The notes beneath the pieces are model-generated. The model made no database searches. It saw nothing but the letters and a program-made list of their open reading frames with translations, and was not told the origin of the DNA. Of a stretch of DNA of 37,929 nt, positions 32,520 through 37,929 are shown piece after piece; positions within the stretch are counted from its first letter, which is position 1, and the number at the start of each line of letters is the position of its first letter. Location: positions 1 to 37,929 of IMG/VR virus record IMGVR_UViG_3300036851_000028, one strand, 5' to 3'. The position numbers were made by a program, and so were the translations under genes. Origin of the DNA: a virus.

Positions 32520-32742
32520 GCGCAAGGTATGGACTGATGATGAGCTAAGCAAGGTGACAGGGACGTATAAGCACTATCTTAAGAAGGTACTAGCTGGAAT
32601 CTGTGGGAAGTGTACGAAGCCAGGACACCTGTTTCCTAACGGGGTTAAGGCGGTCCTGTGTACAGAGTGCCTGGCTAAGGCTAGGGAAGCTAGTAAGAGG
32701 CGCTACAGCCTGTTTAAACAGAAAAAGGAGGTATCCCAGTGA
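32509..32742 (+). CDS. Zinc-finger-like basic protein
   Basis: A 77-residue basic protein: MGRKRKVWTDDELSKV, then CGKC at about residues 32-35 and CTEC at 51-54, ending in a Lys/Arg/Ser helix. The four-Cys spacing of about 16 residues fits a zinc ribbon or MYM-type finger. Nucleic-acid binding is likely from its charge. AGGGGAATCC precedes the ATG. Confidence 0.68.
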   Translation: MGRKRKVWTDDELSKVTGTYKHYLKKVLAGICGKCTKPGHLFPNGVKAVLCTECLAKAREASKRRYSLFKQKKEVSQ

Positions 32743-32921
32743 CGACCAAGCACACAGACAACCTACTCAATGAGGCCCAGAGGCTGCATGAGTGGCTACA
32801 GGAGAATGCGCTGGATGTGACGGAGACTCAAGCCAAGCAGGTCCAGAGTATTATCAATGCTGTGTGGCCTATCCTAGAGAGACGCAAGTCTAATGATAGG
32901 AGGGCTAAATCATGGTTCTGA
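32739..32921 (+). CDS. 60-residue helical hypothetical protein
   Basis: GTG start at 32739 behind AAGGAGG, 7 bases upstream, one of the best ribosome sites here. Product is helical (LNEAQRLHEWLQENALDV, then AKQVQSIINAVWPILERR). No Cys, no membrane segment. Overlaps both neighbours. Unknown. Confidence 0.68.
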   Translation: MTTKHTDNLLNEAQRLHEWLQENALDVTETQAKQVQSIINAVWPILERRKSNDRRAKSWF

Positions 32922-33166
32922 CTAACGAGGTGATTAAGCAGAATGCAGAGCTGCTACGCTCTAGGATAGAGAAGGCCGAGTATCTTAACGAGAAGGTAGG
33001 ATTTATTGAGCAAGCACTAGAGTTAAGGGATGCTAAGGCCGACCTTGCCAAGCTTCAGGCTGAGTGTACCCATGAAATTGTAGAAGTCAGGCTTAGTGTA
33101 CGGTGTCAACACAACGAAGACTTTCCAAAGTCGCAGAGGTGTTATTTGTGTTGGAAGTCGCTGTGA
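32912..33166 (+). CDS. Coiled-coil protein with C-terminal zinc knuckle
   Basis: An 84-residue protein: a long charged helix at residues 1-52, then Cys/His positions C52, H54, C65, H67, C77 and C80 (CYLC near the end) that can bind metal. Overlaps the previous gene by 10 bases. It is the last gene before a noncoding leader with its own promoter. Unknown function. Confidence 0.65.
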   Translation: MVLTNEVIKQNAELLRSRIEKAEYLNEKVGFIEQALELRDAKADLAKLQAECTHEIVEVRLSVRCQHNEDFPKSQRCYLCWKSL

Positions 33167-33179
33167 TTGGATAAAGAGC

Positions 33180-33208
33180 TTGACACTTAATTAGTATTTT
33201 GATAGTGT
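33180..33208 (+). promoter_or_regulatory. Promoter before the replication genes
   Basis: TTGACA at 33180-33185, 17-base spacer, TAGTGT at 33203-33208. The -35 is perfect, the -10 is weak. Transcription would begin near 33215 and run through an about 165-base leader before the first replication gene. Confidence 0.6.
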
Positions 33209-33214
33209 CTAATC

Positions 33215-33375
33215 TATGTTCAAAGCCGATGAGAAAGAGCAAGGGATTTTTTGTGTCTACAATAGAAAATAAAATTATAAAGAATGCCCTCAGCAGGCTT
33301 GGGATTATTCCCTTGCACCTTCCAACGGAAGGCAGACTCTCATCGGTCGGGCTTGTTGAGGGCAGTTTTCTTTTG
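33215..33375 (+). ncRNA. Structured leader RNA / attenuator candidate
   Basis: This stretch has no convincing gene but strong pairing. P1: 33226-33234 with 33338-33346 (9 bp). P2: 33239-33246 with 33309-33316 (8 bp). P3: 33318-33323 with 33327-33332 (6 bp, 3-base loop). P4: 33286-33300 with 33349-33363 (15 pairs including four G-U), followed by AGTTTTCTTTT. P4 crosses P1 and P2, so the RNA either forms a pseudoknot or switches between a P1/P2 form and a P4 terminator-like form. The first gene (TTG at 33384) starts just after. A possible 18-codon leader peptide runs from ATG 33216 to 33272. No known riboswitch class recognised. Confidence 0.55.
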
Positions 33376-33383
33376 GAGATAGC

Positions 33384-34025
33384 TTGAAAGACGCTTATTA
33401 CTTTTCGCACGATGCGAACGCTCAACAAGATCCAAAGATAATCCGGTTAGTAATGGACATGAAGATGCACGGCTACGGTATCTTCTGGTCTATTATTGAA
33501 CACCTACGCAATGATAGCGACCACAAACTAAACCTATCCGATTGCAATGCTATCGCATTTACTTCTCATTGCGAAACCAAAGACGTTGAAAAGGTAGTTA
33601 AAGACTTCGGATTGTTTGATATAGACAAACAGGGTAGTTTTTATTCCCCGTCTCTTATTAGGAGAATGGAAGAGATGGAAAAAAGGAGAGCGGTTTTAAG
33701 CGAGGCTGGAAGAAGGGGTGGACTAGCCTCAAGCCAGGCTAAAGCCAGGCTTAAGCAAGCCTCAAGCAGTAAAGGAAAGGAAAGTAAAGTAAATAAAGTA
33801 AATAAAAGAAGTGATAGCGACTTCTTAGAGACTCTAAAAACAAACACAGCCTATAGGCATCTCTCTATAGACTCAGAACTCTCTAAAATGGATGCGTGGC
33901 TCGCGGCGCACCCTGGCCGCAAGAAATCCCGTAAGTTCGTCGTCAACTGGCTAAACCGGATAGAAGCACCATTAGAGACTAAATCTAATGACCAATACGC
34001 CAATCTGCCAAAACAAGTTCTCTGA
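33384..34025 (+). CDS. DUF4373 (Lin1244/Lin1753-like) replication protein
   Basis: A 213-residue protein starting with TTG at 33384 behind GGAGATAGC. The N-terminus (KDAYYFSHDANAQQDPKI, then MKMHGYGIFWSIIEHLRND) is the winged-helix type domain of DUF4373, found in phage replication initiators next to DnaB-like helicases. The middle is a basic Ser/Lys linker (RRGGLASSQAKARLKQ, with KGKESKVNKVNK). The C-terminal part (KMDAWLAAHPGRKKSRKFVV then NWLNRI) is usual in phage DnaD-like or helicase-loading proteins. Expected to bind the origin or load the helicase two genes on. Confidence 0.82.
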   Translation: MKDAYYFSHDANAQQDPKIIRLVMDMKMHGYGIFWSIIEHLRNDSDHKLNLSDCNAIAFTSHCETKDVEKVVKDFGLFDIDKQGSFYSPSLIRRMEEMEKRRAVLSEAGRRGGLASSQAKARLKQASSSKGKESKVNKVNKRSDSDFLETLKTNTAYRHLSIDSELSKMDAWLAAHPGRKKSRKFVVNWLNRIEAPLETKSNDQYANLPKQVL

Positions 34026-34170
34026 AGAGCTAGACATACTGTCTAAGCAGGAGGCTATCTGCCGTAGGCTGGTAAAGAAGTTCTGGAAGGACAAAGACAT
34101 GGTACGTGTTATATCAGATACGCTTCAGTCAACGTTGGACTTAAAAAAAGTATATGAAAACAAAGATTGA
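33988..34170 (+). CDS. 60-residue protein between initiator and helicase
   Basis: A small helical protein (FSEELDILSKQEAICRRLVK, KFWKDKDMVRVISDTLQ). It overlaps the initiator by 38 bases and the helicase by 17, so co-expression is tight. It may be a helicase loader or adaptor (from position only). Confidence 0.6.
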   Translation: MTNTPICQNKFSEELDILSKQEAICRRLVKKFWKDKDMVRVISDTLQSTLDLKKVYENKD

Positions 34171-35023
34171 AGTCTTAGACACACTCATTCAAGACATCCA
34201 GAAGCGTACAGGTACGCCAAAGATGCCTACAGGGATTGAGGCTTTAGACACTCTTACTTGGGGTGTTCATACTGGGGAACTCATGGTTATAGCTGGCAGA
34301 CCATCCCACGGCAAAACGTCTTTATTGCTGAACATGGCTTGGGGTCTGGCTAAGAACGGGGTTCCTACGATCGTAGATTCGCTAGAGATGTCCGTATCAG
34401 CAATCTTAGAGAGGTTGCTTTGTATCGAGTTCGGTATTCATGGATGGAGGCTAAGAACTGGTGATATGAATGAGATTAAAAAAGCCGAAGGATCTCACAT
34501 GAAGATGAACTCTCGTCTTTTGTCGGCTCCTATCGAGATATTCGATAACGTAGGTAAGTCGATCGAATCAGTAGAAAAACAGTTGAACGAAATGAAGCCA
34601 TCAGCCTTGTTCATAGATTATGCACAGAAGATTTCTAAGAAAGGTTACTCAAGTAAGTACGAAGCTCTTTCTGAATACGTTGTAAGACTTCAGTCTCTAG
34701 CGATAGAACACAATTGCGCGATTGTTCTAGCTTCTCAAATATCTCGAGGAGGATCTAAACTTGAAGACGCTACAGACTACATGAAGGGTTCTGGCGAGAT
34801 TGAAGAGAGCGCGGACTGTTTACTACAATGCGAATGGCCTTATAGAAATAAACCTGAAACAGCGGATCCAAAAGAATACATCATAAGAGCTACGAAGCAG
34901 AGACACGGTCCGTGCTCTTATTCTATTCTCAACTTTGACGCAGGGACTTTTCGTATTTACTCAAAAACAGAGCTTCAAAATACTTCTGGCGATTGGATGA
35001 GCAAGGTAAAAATAAGTCCTTGA
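34154..35023 (+). CDS. DnaB-like replicative helicase, RecA-fold only
   Basis: A 289-residue protein. It contains PTGIEALDTLTWGVHTGEL, Walker A GRPSHGKT at residues 48-55, LEMS at about 77-80, Walker B ALFIDYAQ at 151-158, and the later LASQISRGG and ATKQRHGP, all in DnaB/KaiC order. The N-terminal DnaB domain (about 150 residues) is missing, a known form in some phages. It should unwind the fork with host polymerase. No phage DNA polymerase is present. It is ATP-binding competent by sequence. A promoter for the next group overlaps its 3' end. Confidence 0.92.
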   Translation: MKTKIEVLDTLIQDIQKRTGTPKMPTGIEALDTLTWGVHTGELMVIAGRPSHGKTSLLLNMAWGLAKNGVPTIVDSLEMSVSAILERLLCIEFGIHGWRLRTGDMNEIKKAEGSHMKMNSRLLSAPIEIFDNVGKSIESVEKQLNEMKPSALFIDYAQKISKKGYSSKYEALSEYVVRLQSLAIEHNCAIVLASQISRGGSKLEDATDYMKGSGEIEESADCLLQCEWPYRNKPETADPKEYIIRATKQRHGPCSYSILNFDAGTFRIYSKTELQNTSGDWMSKVKISP

Positions 35024-35047
35024 CATGGTTAATACAACGTGTATACT
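35020..35047 (+). promoter_or_regulatory. Promoter before the recombination genes
   Basis: TTGACA at 35020-35025, 16-base spacer, TATACT at 35042-35047. Near-perfect boxes. The -35 box overlaps the helicase stop codon. The genes from 35090 on would be read from it. Confidence 0.8.
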
Positions 35048-35089
35048 AGCCTAGTAATCAATGATAACCAATGAAAGCCATTAAAACTT

Positions 35090-35248
35090 ATGACAAGCTT
35101 ATCAGGCATCAAGGTCTGCGAAAACTGCTTTAAGAAATACGCCCCAAAAACAACATGGCAAGTCTTCTGCACCAAAGAGTGTTTCCACCTTCACAAAGCG
35201 AAAGAAGCAAAGGTAAAAGAAAATGCTAAGAGTAAAAGTAAAGACTAG
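35090..35248 (+). CDS. 52-residue zinc-finger-like protein
   Basis: The pattern CENC at residues 10-13, then KYAPKTTWQVFCTKECFHLH, matches the small DUF2116/MYM-like metal-binding domain (CxxC...FCxxxCxxxH). The tail is Lys-rich. The ribosome site is weak. It is the first gene after a strong promoter. Likely nucleic-acid or protein binding. Confidence 0.65.
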   Translation: MTSLSGIKVCENCFKKYAPKTTWQVFCTKECFHLHKAKEAKVKENAKSKSKD

Positions 35249-35450
35249 GTTCGGTACTGGTCTAATAAGACAGTGTCGTTCATGTGGACATTTTTTTGGG
35301 AAGTTTACTGATCGTTCTGGTCTAGGTGGTATGTTTATCCTAGAAGACTTTGAGCTGAACCTTGCGATGCACGAGGTAGATTGCTTACTGGGGAAATGGA
35401 AAGAACTCAAACACAACCCACTGGTGGGGACTTATGAAAAGAAAGCTTAG
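35223..35450 (+). CDS. 75-residue CxxC hypothetical protein
   Basis: Starts at ATG 35223 inside the previous gene (26-base overlap). CRSCGHFFGKF at residues 18-28 is one half of a zinc ribbon. The partner residues may be H50 and C54 in MHEVDC. Ends inside the start of the nuclease gene. Function unknown; may act with the nuclease. Confidence 0.65.
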   Translation: MLRVKVKTRFGTGLIRQCRSCGHFFGKFTDRSGLGGMFILEDFELNLAMHEVDCLLGKWKELKHNPLVGTYEKKA

Positions 35451-36270
35451 GATAAGCGCGTCGTTCCAAGGAGTTCTACCTACAGGGTCTTACAGCAACA
35501 TGAGGCCAGGGTTTGCGGCAGACATGGAGTTTGAGCAAGAGTTCCAAACTCAAGATGAAGTGAACATGGTGATCGAAACCGCCCAACAGGAACTTCAGTC
35601 GATCTGTTACCAAAACTTCCAGATGGAAGCTAACAAAGCCAAGATACAAAAGATTCAGGAAGATAGGAAAGACTTTAGATTCTACAGGCTGCCTAACGGG
35701 GAAGAAGTCCCTTCGGTGACTTCGATACTAAGTTATGACTCAGAGTTTTTAATGGACTCGGAAGAACTTAAGCAGTACGCAAGCCAAGGGAACATCATCC
35801 ATGCTCAAGTAGCCGATTTCATAAAGACTGGAACTTGGCACAAGCCTCAAGAGATTGAGGGAACTGCGGCAGACTTGTTTATCTTGAAGAAGGGTATGCT
35901 GGGTCTTTCTTTGGATGGTTGGGACTTCCAAGCATTCCTAAAGAAATATCCTATGGAAAATCTTAAGAACGGAGAGGTAGTAATTAATGAGAAAGACAGG
36001 TACGCAGGAACACCGGATGGGTACGCAGTTGTTGGAGGGATACCGACAATATTTGATATTAAACGCACACCGGAGAAGGTTAAGAACTTCATGCAAATGG
36101 CGGCTTACGCGAAAGCGTCAAAGGAAAAGTGCGAGCAGATGATGATAATTCCTTTGAACGATAAAACAGAACAGGGGTTCTCCAAGCCTATAGTCTCTAA
36201 CGATATAGATAAGTACTATGAGCTGTTCTTATACAAACGCAGGGAGTTTAAACGTGTATACGACATATGA
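35434..36270 (+). CDS. PD-(D/E)XK nuclease, RecB/Cas4-like
   Basis: A 278-residue protein. An about 90-residue N-terminal extension comes first. Then SVTSILS, the GxxxH motif in QGNIIHAQVADF (G119, H123), EVVINEKDRYAGTPDGYAV with D195, FDIKRT with D208 and K210, and QMAAYA (Q221), i.e. the full order of PD-(D/E)XK exonucleases. All active-site residues are present. It probably processes double-strand ends for recombination or turns over host DNA. No single-strand annealing protein is obvious beside it. GTG-started small gene overlaps its end by 17 bases. Confidence 0.87.
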   Translation: MKRKLRISASFQGVLPTGSYSNMRPGFAADMEFEQEFQTQDEVNMVIETAQQELQSICYQNFQMEANKAKIQKIQEDRKDFRFYRLPNGEEVPSVTSILSYDSEFLMDSEELKQYASQGNIIHAQVADFIKTGTWHKPQEIEGTAADLFILKKGMLGLSLDGWDFQAFLKKYPMENLKNGEVVINEKDRYAGTPDGYAVVGGIPTIFDIKRTPEKVKNFMQMAAYAKASKEKCEQMMIIPLNDKTEQGFSKPIVSNDIDKYYELFLYKRREFKRVYDI

Positions 36271-36403
36271 GGAGTGGCTTGAATCTTTTAACGCTAAAAG
36301 TGGTGGGTACTCACAGATTGTTAAAGGTATGTTAAACAACATCGACAATGGAGGGGTACTCAAGAGGATGCCCGTTTACTTTGAGATAAAGAAGGAAAAA
36401 TGA
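36254..36403 (+). CDS. 49-residue hypothetical protein
   Basis: GTG start at 36254 with AGGGAG upstream; a longer frame upstream runs inside the nuclease gene. Product: TYEEWLESFNAKSGGY, then a helix and MPVYFEIKKEK. Coupled to both neighbours. Unknown, but the position suggests the recombination set. Confidence 0.6.
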   Translation: MYTTYEEWLESFNAKSGGYSQIVKGMLNNIDNGGVLKRMPVYFEIKKEK

Positions 36404-36741
36404 ACCTAGACTTCCACGATAAATTCAAAGACGTAATAATCAAGATGGAGAAGGCGGGTAACTCTTATGCGGAGGCTAAGGGTCAGTCTTGGCAGGCACA
36501 GGAGCTTAAATACACCGTACTATCCTCGATCATGAACAACATGAAAGACGTAGCGGTAACAGCTAGGGAATCACTCGCTAAAGGACACCCAGATTACGTT
36601 GCTTACGTCAAAGAGACTTCAGAACTCATAAAGGCAGAGCTTAAGTTTAAATGTGAGTACGAGAAGTGGAAGAACTCTTTCGAAGCTCTTCGTTCCTTAA
36701 GTTCACTAGAGAAGTACACACAAAATCAGCTTGGAGACTAA
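36400..36741 (+). CDS. Helical protein of the recombination cluster
   Basis: A 113-residue protein, almost all helix: DFHDKFKDVIIKMEKAGNSY, then ELKYTVLSSIMNNMKD and ELKFKCEYEKWKNSFEALRS. Proteins of this size and pattern often accompany phage exonucleases and may act as partners. GAAGGAAAA upstream of the ATG. Not assigned to a family. Confidence 0.68.
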   Translation: MNLDFHDKFKDVIIKMEKAGNSYAEAKGQSWQAQELKYTVLSSIMNNMKDVAVTARESLAKGHPDYVAYVKETSELIKAELKFKCEYEKWKNSFEALRSLSSLEKYTQNQLGD

Positions 36742-37132
36742 CTGCGTAGTCTGCTACTACAAATGTTCTGTTAAGGATTTCCCAGAAGAACAACACGCTC
36801 TACTAGACGGATTTAAGCTCTGCAAAAAACACAAGGAGGAATTGATGGATTGTTCAGTATGCGGATCACAAGACACGACATTCAAACAAGGTGTTGGTAA
36901 GAAAGGCCCTTGGTCAGCTTATGATTGTAACGAACCTGAGTGTAAGAACGATAAAGGTTACCCCAATAGGACTTTCGTTCCTAGGAAGAAAGCTCCTATG
37001 GCAACTCCAGCACCAAGGCAATCCGTTGACTTGAGTTCAGTTAACAAGAAACTCGACCTCATTATGAAAGCTTTAAACATAAAGACTGAAACAAAACCGG
37101 AGCCAGTTGAAGATGACTCTGCGCCGTTCTAA
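36731..37132 (+). CDS. Double zinc-ribbon protein with SSB-like acidic tip
   Basis: A 133-residue protein from TTG 36731. Metal-binding set one: CVVC (residues 5-8) and CKKH (31-34). Set two: CSVC (41-44), C66 and C71. Then a Pro/Ala linker, a short helix (SVNKKLDLIMKALN) and the acidic end EDDSAPF. This end resembles the DDDIPF tip by which bacterial single-stranded DNA-binding proteins recruit RecO, PriA and ExoI. An internal ATG at 36845 has AAGGAGG just upstream, so a shorter form lacking the first ribbon may also be made. Position between a nuclease and a NinG-like gene supports a recombination role. I do not see an OB-fold. Confidence 0.68.
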   Translation: METNCVVCYYKCSVKDFPEEQHALLDGFKLCKKHKEELMDCSVCGSQDTTFKQGVGKKGPWSAYDCNEPECKNDKGYPNRTFVPRKKAPMATPAPRQSVDLSSVNKKLDLIMKALNIKTETKPEPVEDDSAPF

Positions 37133-37526
37133 ACGCCGTTCCCGTAAGAACTCTCTACCACTAATGAAAAAATTAGCATGGGGAGAGTTCTCTGAATACA
37201 TAAGACGTAAAAACGCAGACTTTTATGGGATAGTGGAATGTTTTACTTGTGGAACAAAACTTCATTGGAAAGACGCTAACGCAGGACACTTCCACCACGG
37301 TAAGTTAGACTTTGATGAAATGAATATTAATGTTCAATGCGTCCAATGCAACAAATGGAATCATGGAAGGCTTGGCATTTACTCTATAAACCTAATAAAA
37401 AAACATGGATTAGACGCTGTAACAGAATTAACTGAAAAAGCCAAAAGAACAACATCCGAGAAGAAGTCCAGACTAGAATTTGAACAGATTTATCTTAAAT
37501 ACAAGGAAATAAATGAACAATCTTAA
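37113..37526 (+). CDS. NinG/Rap-like recombination protein
   Basis: A 137-residue protein from ATG 37113 (a TTG at 37107 is possible). Basic N-terminus, then CFTCG at residues 43-47, NAGHFHHGKLDFDEMNINVQ with the conserved AGHF and F-D-E-N positions, CVQC at 76-79 and NHGRLGIY. This is the pattern of phage lambda NinG (Rap), a zinc-containing Holliday-junction nuclease of HNH type. Usual NinG is about 200 residues; this is a short version. Overlaps the previous stop by 20 bases. Confidence 0.84.
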   Translation: MTLRRSKRRSRKNSLPLMKKLAWGEFSEYIRRKNADFYGIVECFTCGTKLHWKDANAGHFHHGKLDFDEMNINVQCVQCNKWNHGRLGIYSINLIKKHGLDAVTELTEKAKRTTSEKKSRLEFEQIYLKYKEINEQS

Positions 37527-37629
37527 AGTAGTAAACACCTGTAGAGACTGCTCTGTGGAGATAGATGGGAGCTTGTTTATCTGTGATACTTGCTACAGGA
37601 AGAGAAAGCCGAATAATGACCTCCCATAA
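37513..37629 (+). CDS. 38-residue CxxC mini-protein
   Basis: ATG at 37513 behind AAGGAAATAA. CRDC at residues 10-13 and CDTC at 24-27 form a compact four-Cys ribbon; the tail is basic. It overlaps the NinG-like stop. Another member of the mini-ribbon set. Confidence 0.65.
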   Translation: MNNLKVVNTCRDCSVEIDGSLFICDTCYRKRKPNNDLP

Positions 37630-37644
37630 GAGGGGTGAGCGGTA

Positions 37645-37929
37645 ATGGGTGACCACAGAGCAACCATCAAGATTAGCATAGAGTTTCATGGCGTAAAAAA
37701 AGAGCAAGAGTTTTGGATTAATTGGGTTCAGGAAATACCCTCAAGCGTTGTCAGAGAGATTGGCGAGAAGATGGTAATTCACGGCTTGTCCAATCCAGAA
37801 GTCTTTGACCTTGGAAAAGAAATTAAAGCCGCCCTCGACTCCGAACGCACCCGATACGAGGAGCTTGAGAGGGAGAACGCGAGGTTGAGCAAATGGTTAA
37901 ACGAGGCTTCAACGGCTTGCGGTTCATGT
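37645..37929 (+). CDS. Coiled-coil mosaic protein, 3' end cut by the window
   Basis: ATG at 37645. The N-terminal 33 residues (HRATIKISIEFHGVKKEQEF, then WINWVQEIPS) are present only here. From 37744 it equals the gene at 1-127, so it supplies the missing 5' part of that gene. From 37871 it instead continues as the gene at 1823-2275 (ERENARLSKWLNEA) in the same reading frame. The hybrid is open to the window end. It is either a real recombinant variant or an assembly path through the shared 40-base block. Confidence 0.75.
   Translation, partial: MGDHRATIKISIEFHGVKKEQEFWINWVQEIPSSVVREIGEKMVIHGLSNPEVFDLGKEIKAALDSERTRYEELERENARLSKWLNEASTACGSC
37744..37870. repeat. Terminal direct repeat, right copy
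   Basis: Exact copy of 1-127. The following 59 bases (37871-37929) match 2013-2071 rather than 128 onward. Bases 37831-37929 as a whole match 1973-2071. Confidence 0.9.

Noticed and set aside
33224-33250. Hammerhead-like GAUGAG near the start of the leader RNA
   Set aside because: The hammerhead core needs CUGAUGAG and a GAAAC on the other strand in fixed positions; neither the C-U nor the GAAAC partner is present.
33199-33387. 62-codon frame across the leader RNA
   Set aside because: It has no ribosome site, starts inside the promoter, and its sequence is dominated by the paired RNA segments.
1-37929. CRISPR array, tRNA, rRNA, integrase or attachment site
   Set aside because: No regularly spaced repeats, cloverleaf with a T-arm, or recombinase motif was seen on reading; absence of tRNA was not tested by a program.

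Overview
This window looks like the nearly complete genome of a small tailed double-stranded DNA phage (Caudoviricetes). It carries a large terminase, portal, scaffold, major capsid protein, neck and tail adaptors, three probable DNA-ejection proteins and a block of fibre-like genes. I see no tape-measure, sheath or tail-tube gene, so a short-tailed (podovirus-type) virion is most likely. There is no integrase, tRNA, rRNA, CRISPR array, RNA polymerase or DNA polymerase. The host is probably a Gram-negative-type bacterium, inferred from the Sec signal peptides, a SleB-type wall hydrolase and TTGACA-type promoters; it cannot be named from this sequence.

Bases 37744-37870 repeat bases 1-127 exactly, so the map closes into a circle of about 37.74 kb. 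After this overlap the right end does not follow the left end. It switches to the sequence found at 2013-2071. The last 186 bases are therefore a junction between two related genes and suggest a second population variant lacking about 1.9 kb.

Layout: a divergent promoter region at about 30.92-31.17 kb separates two gene blocks. Leftward from it runs the late block: small terminase, a DUF115/MptE-like protein, large terminase, portal, scaffold, capsid, neck and tail, ejection proteins, collagen-like and fibre-like proteins, then a membrane and lysis cluster (holin, membrane coiled-coil proteins and a CheY-like response regulator) ending near 4 kb. Rightward from it runs the early and accessory block: small proteins, a secreted SleB-like hydrolase, many CxxC mini-proteins, a structured leader RNA, a DUF4373-like replication protein with a DnaB-like helicase, a PD-(D/E)XK nuclease and a NinG-like protein. 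It continues across the circular join into a mosaic accessory region (coiled-coil genes, a methyltransferase, YopX-type proteins, an XRE regulator and a beta-helix protein) and meets the late block head-on near 4 kb.

Most genes overlap by 1-26 bases, commonly as ATGA, so translation is probably coupled. The points most worth following up are: the phage response regulator set between two membrane coiled-coil proteins beside the holin; a run of four fibre-like or small genes that encode Sec signal peptides; a leader RNA at 33215-33375 with two mutually exclusive folds; and the block-shuffled coiled-coil gene family caught recombining at the contig ends.
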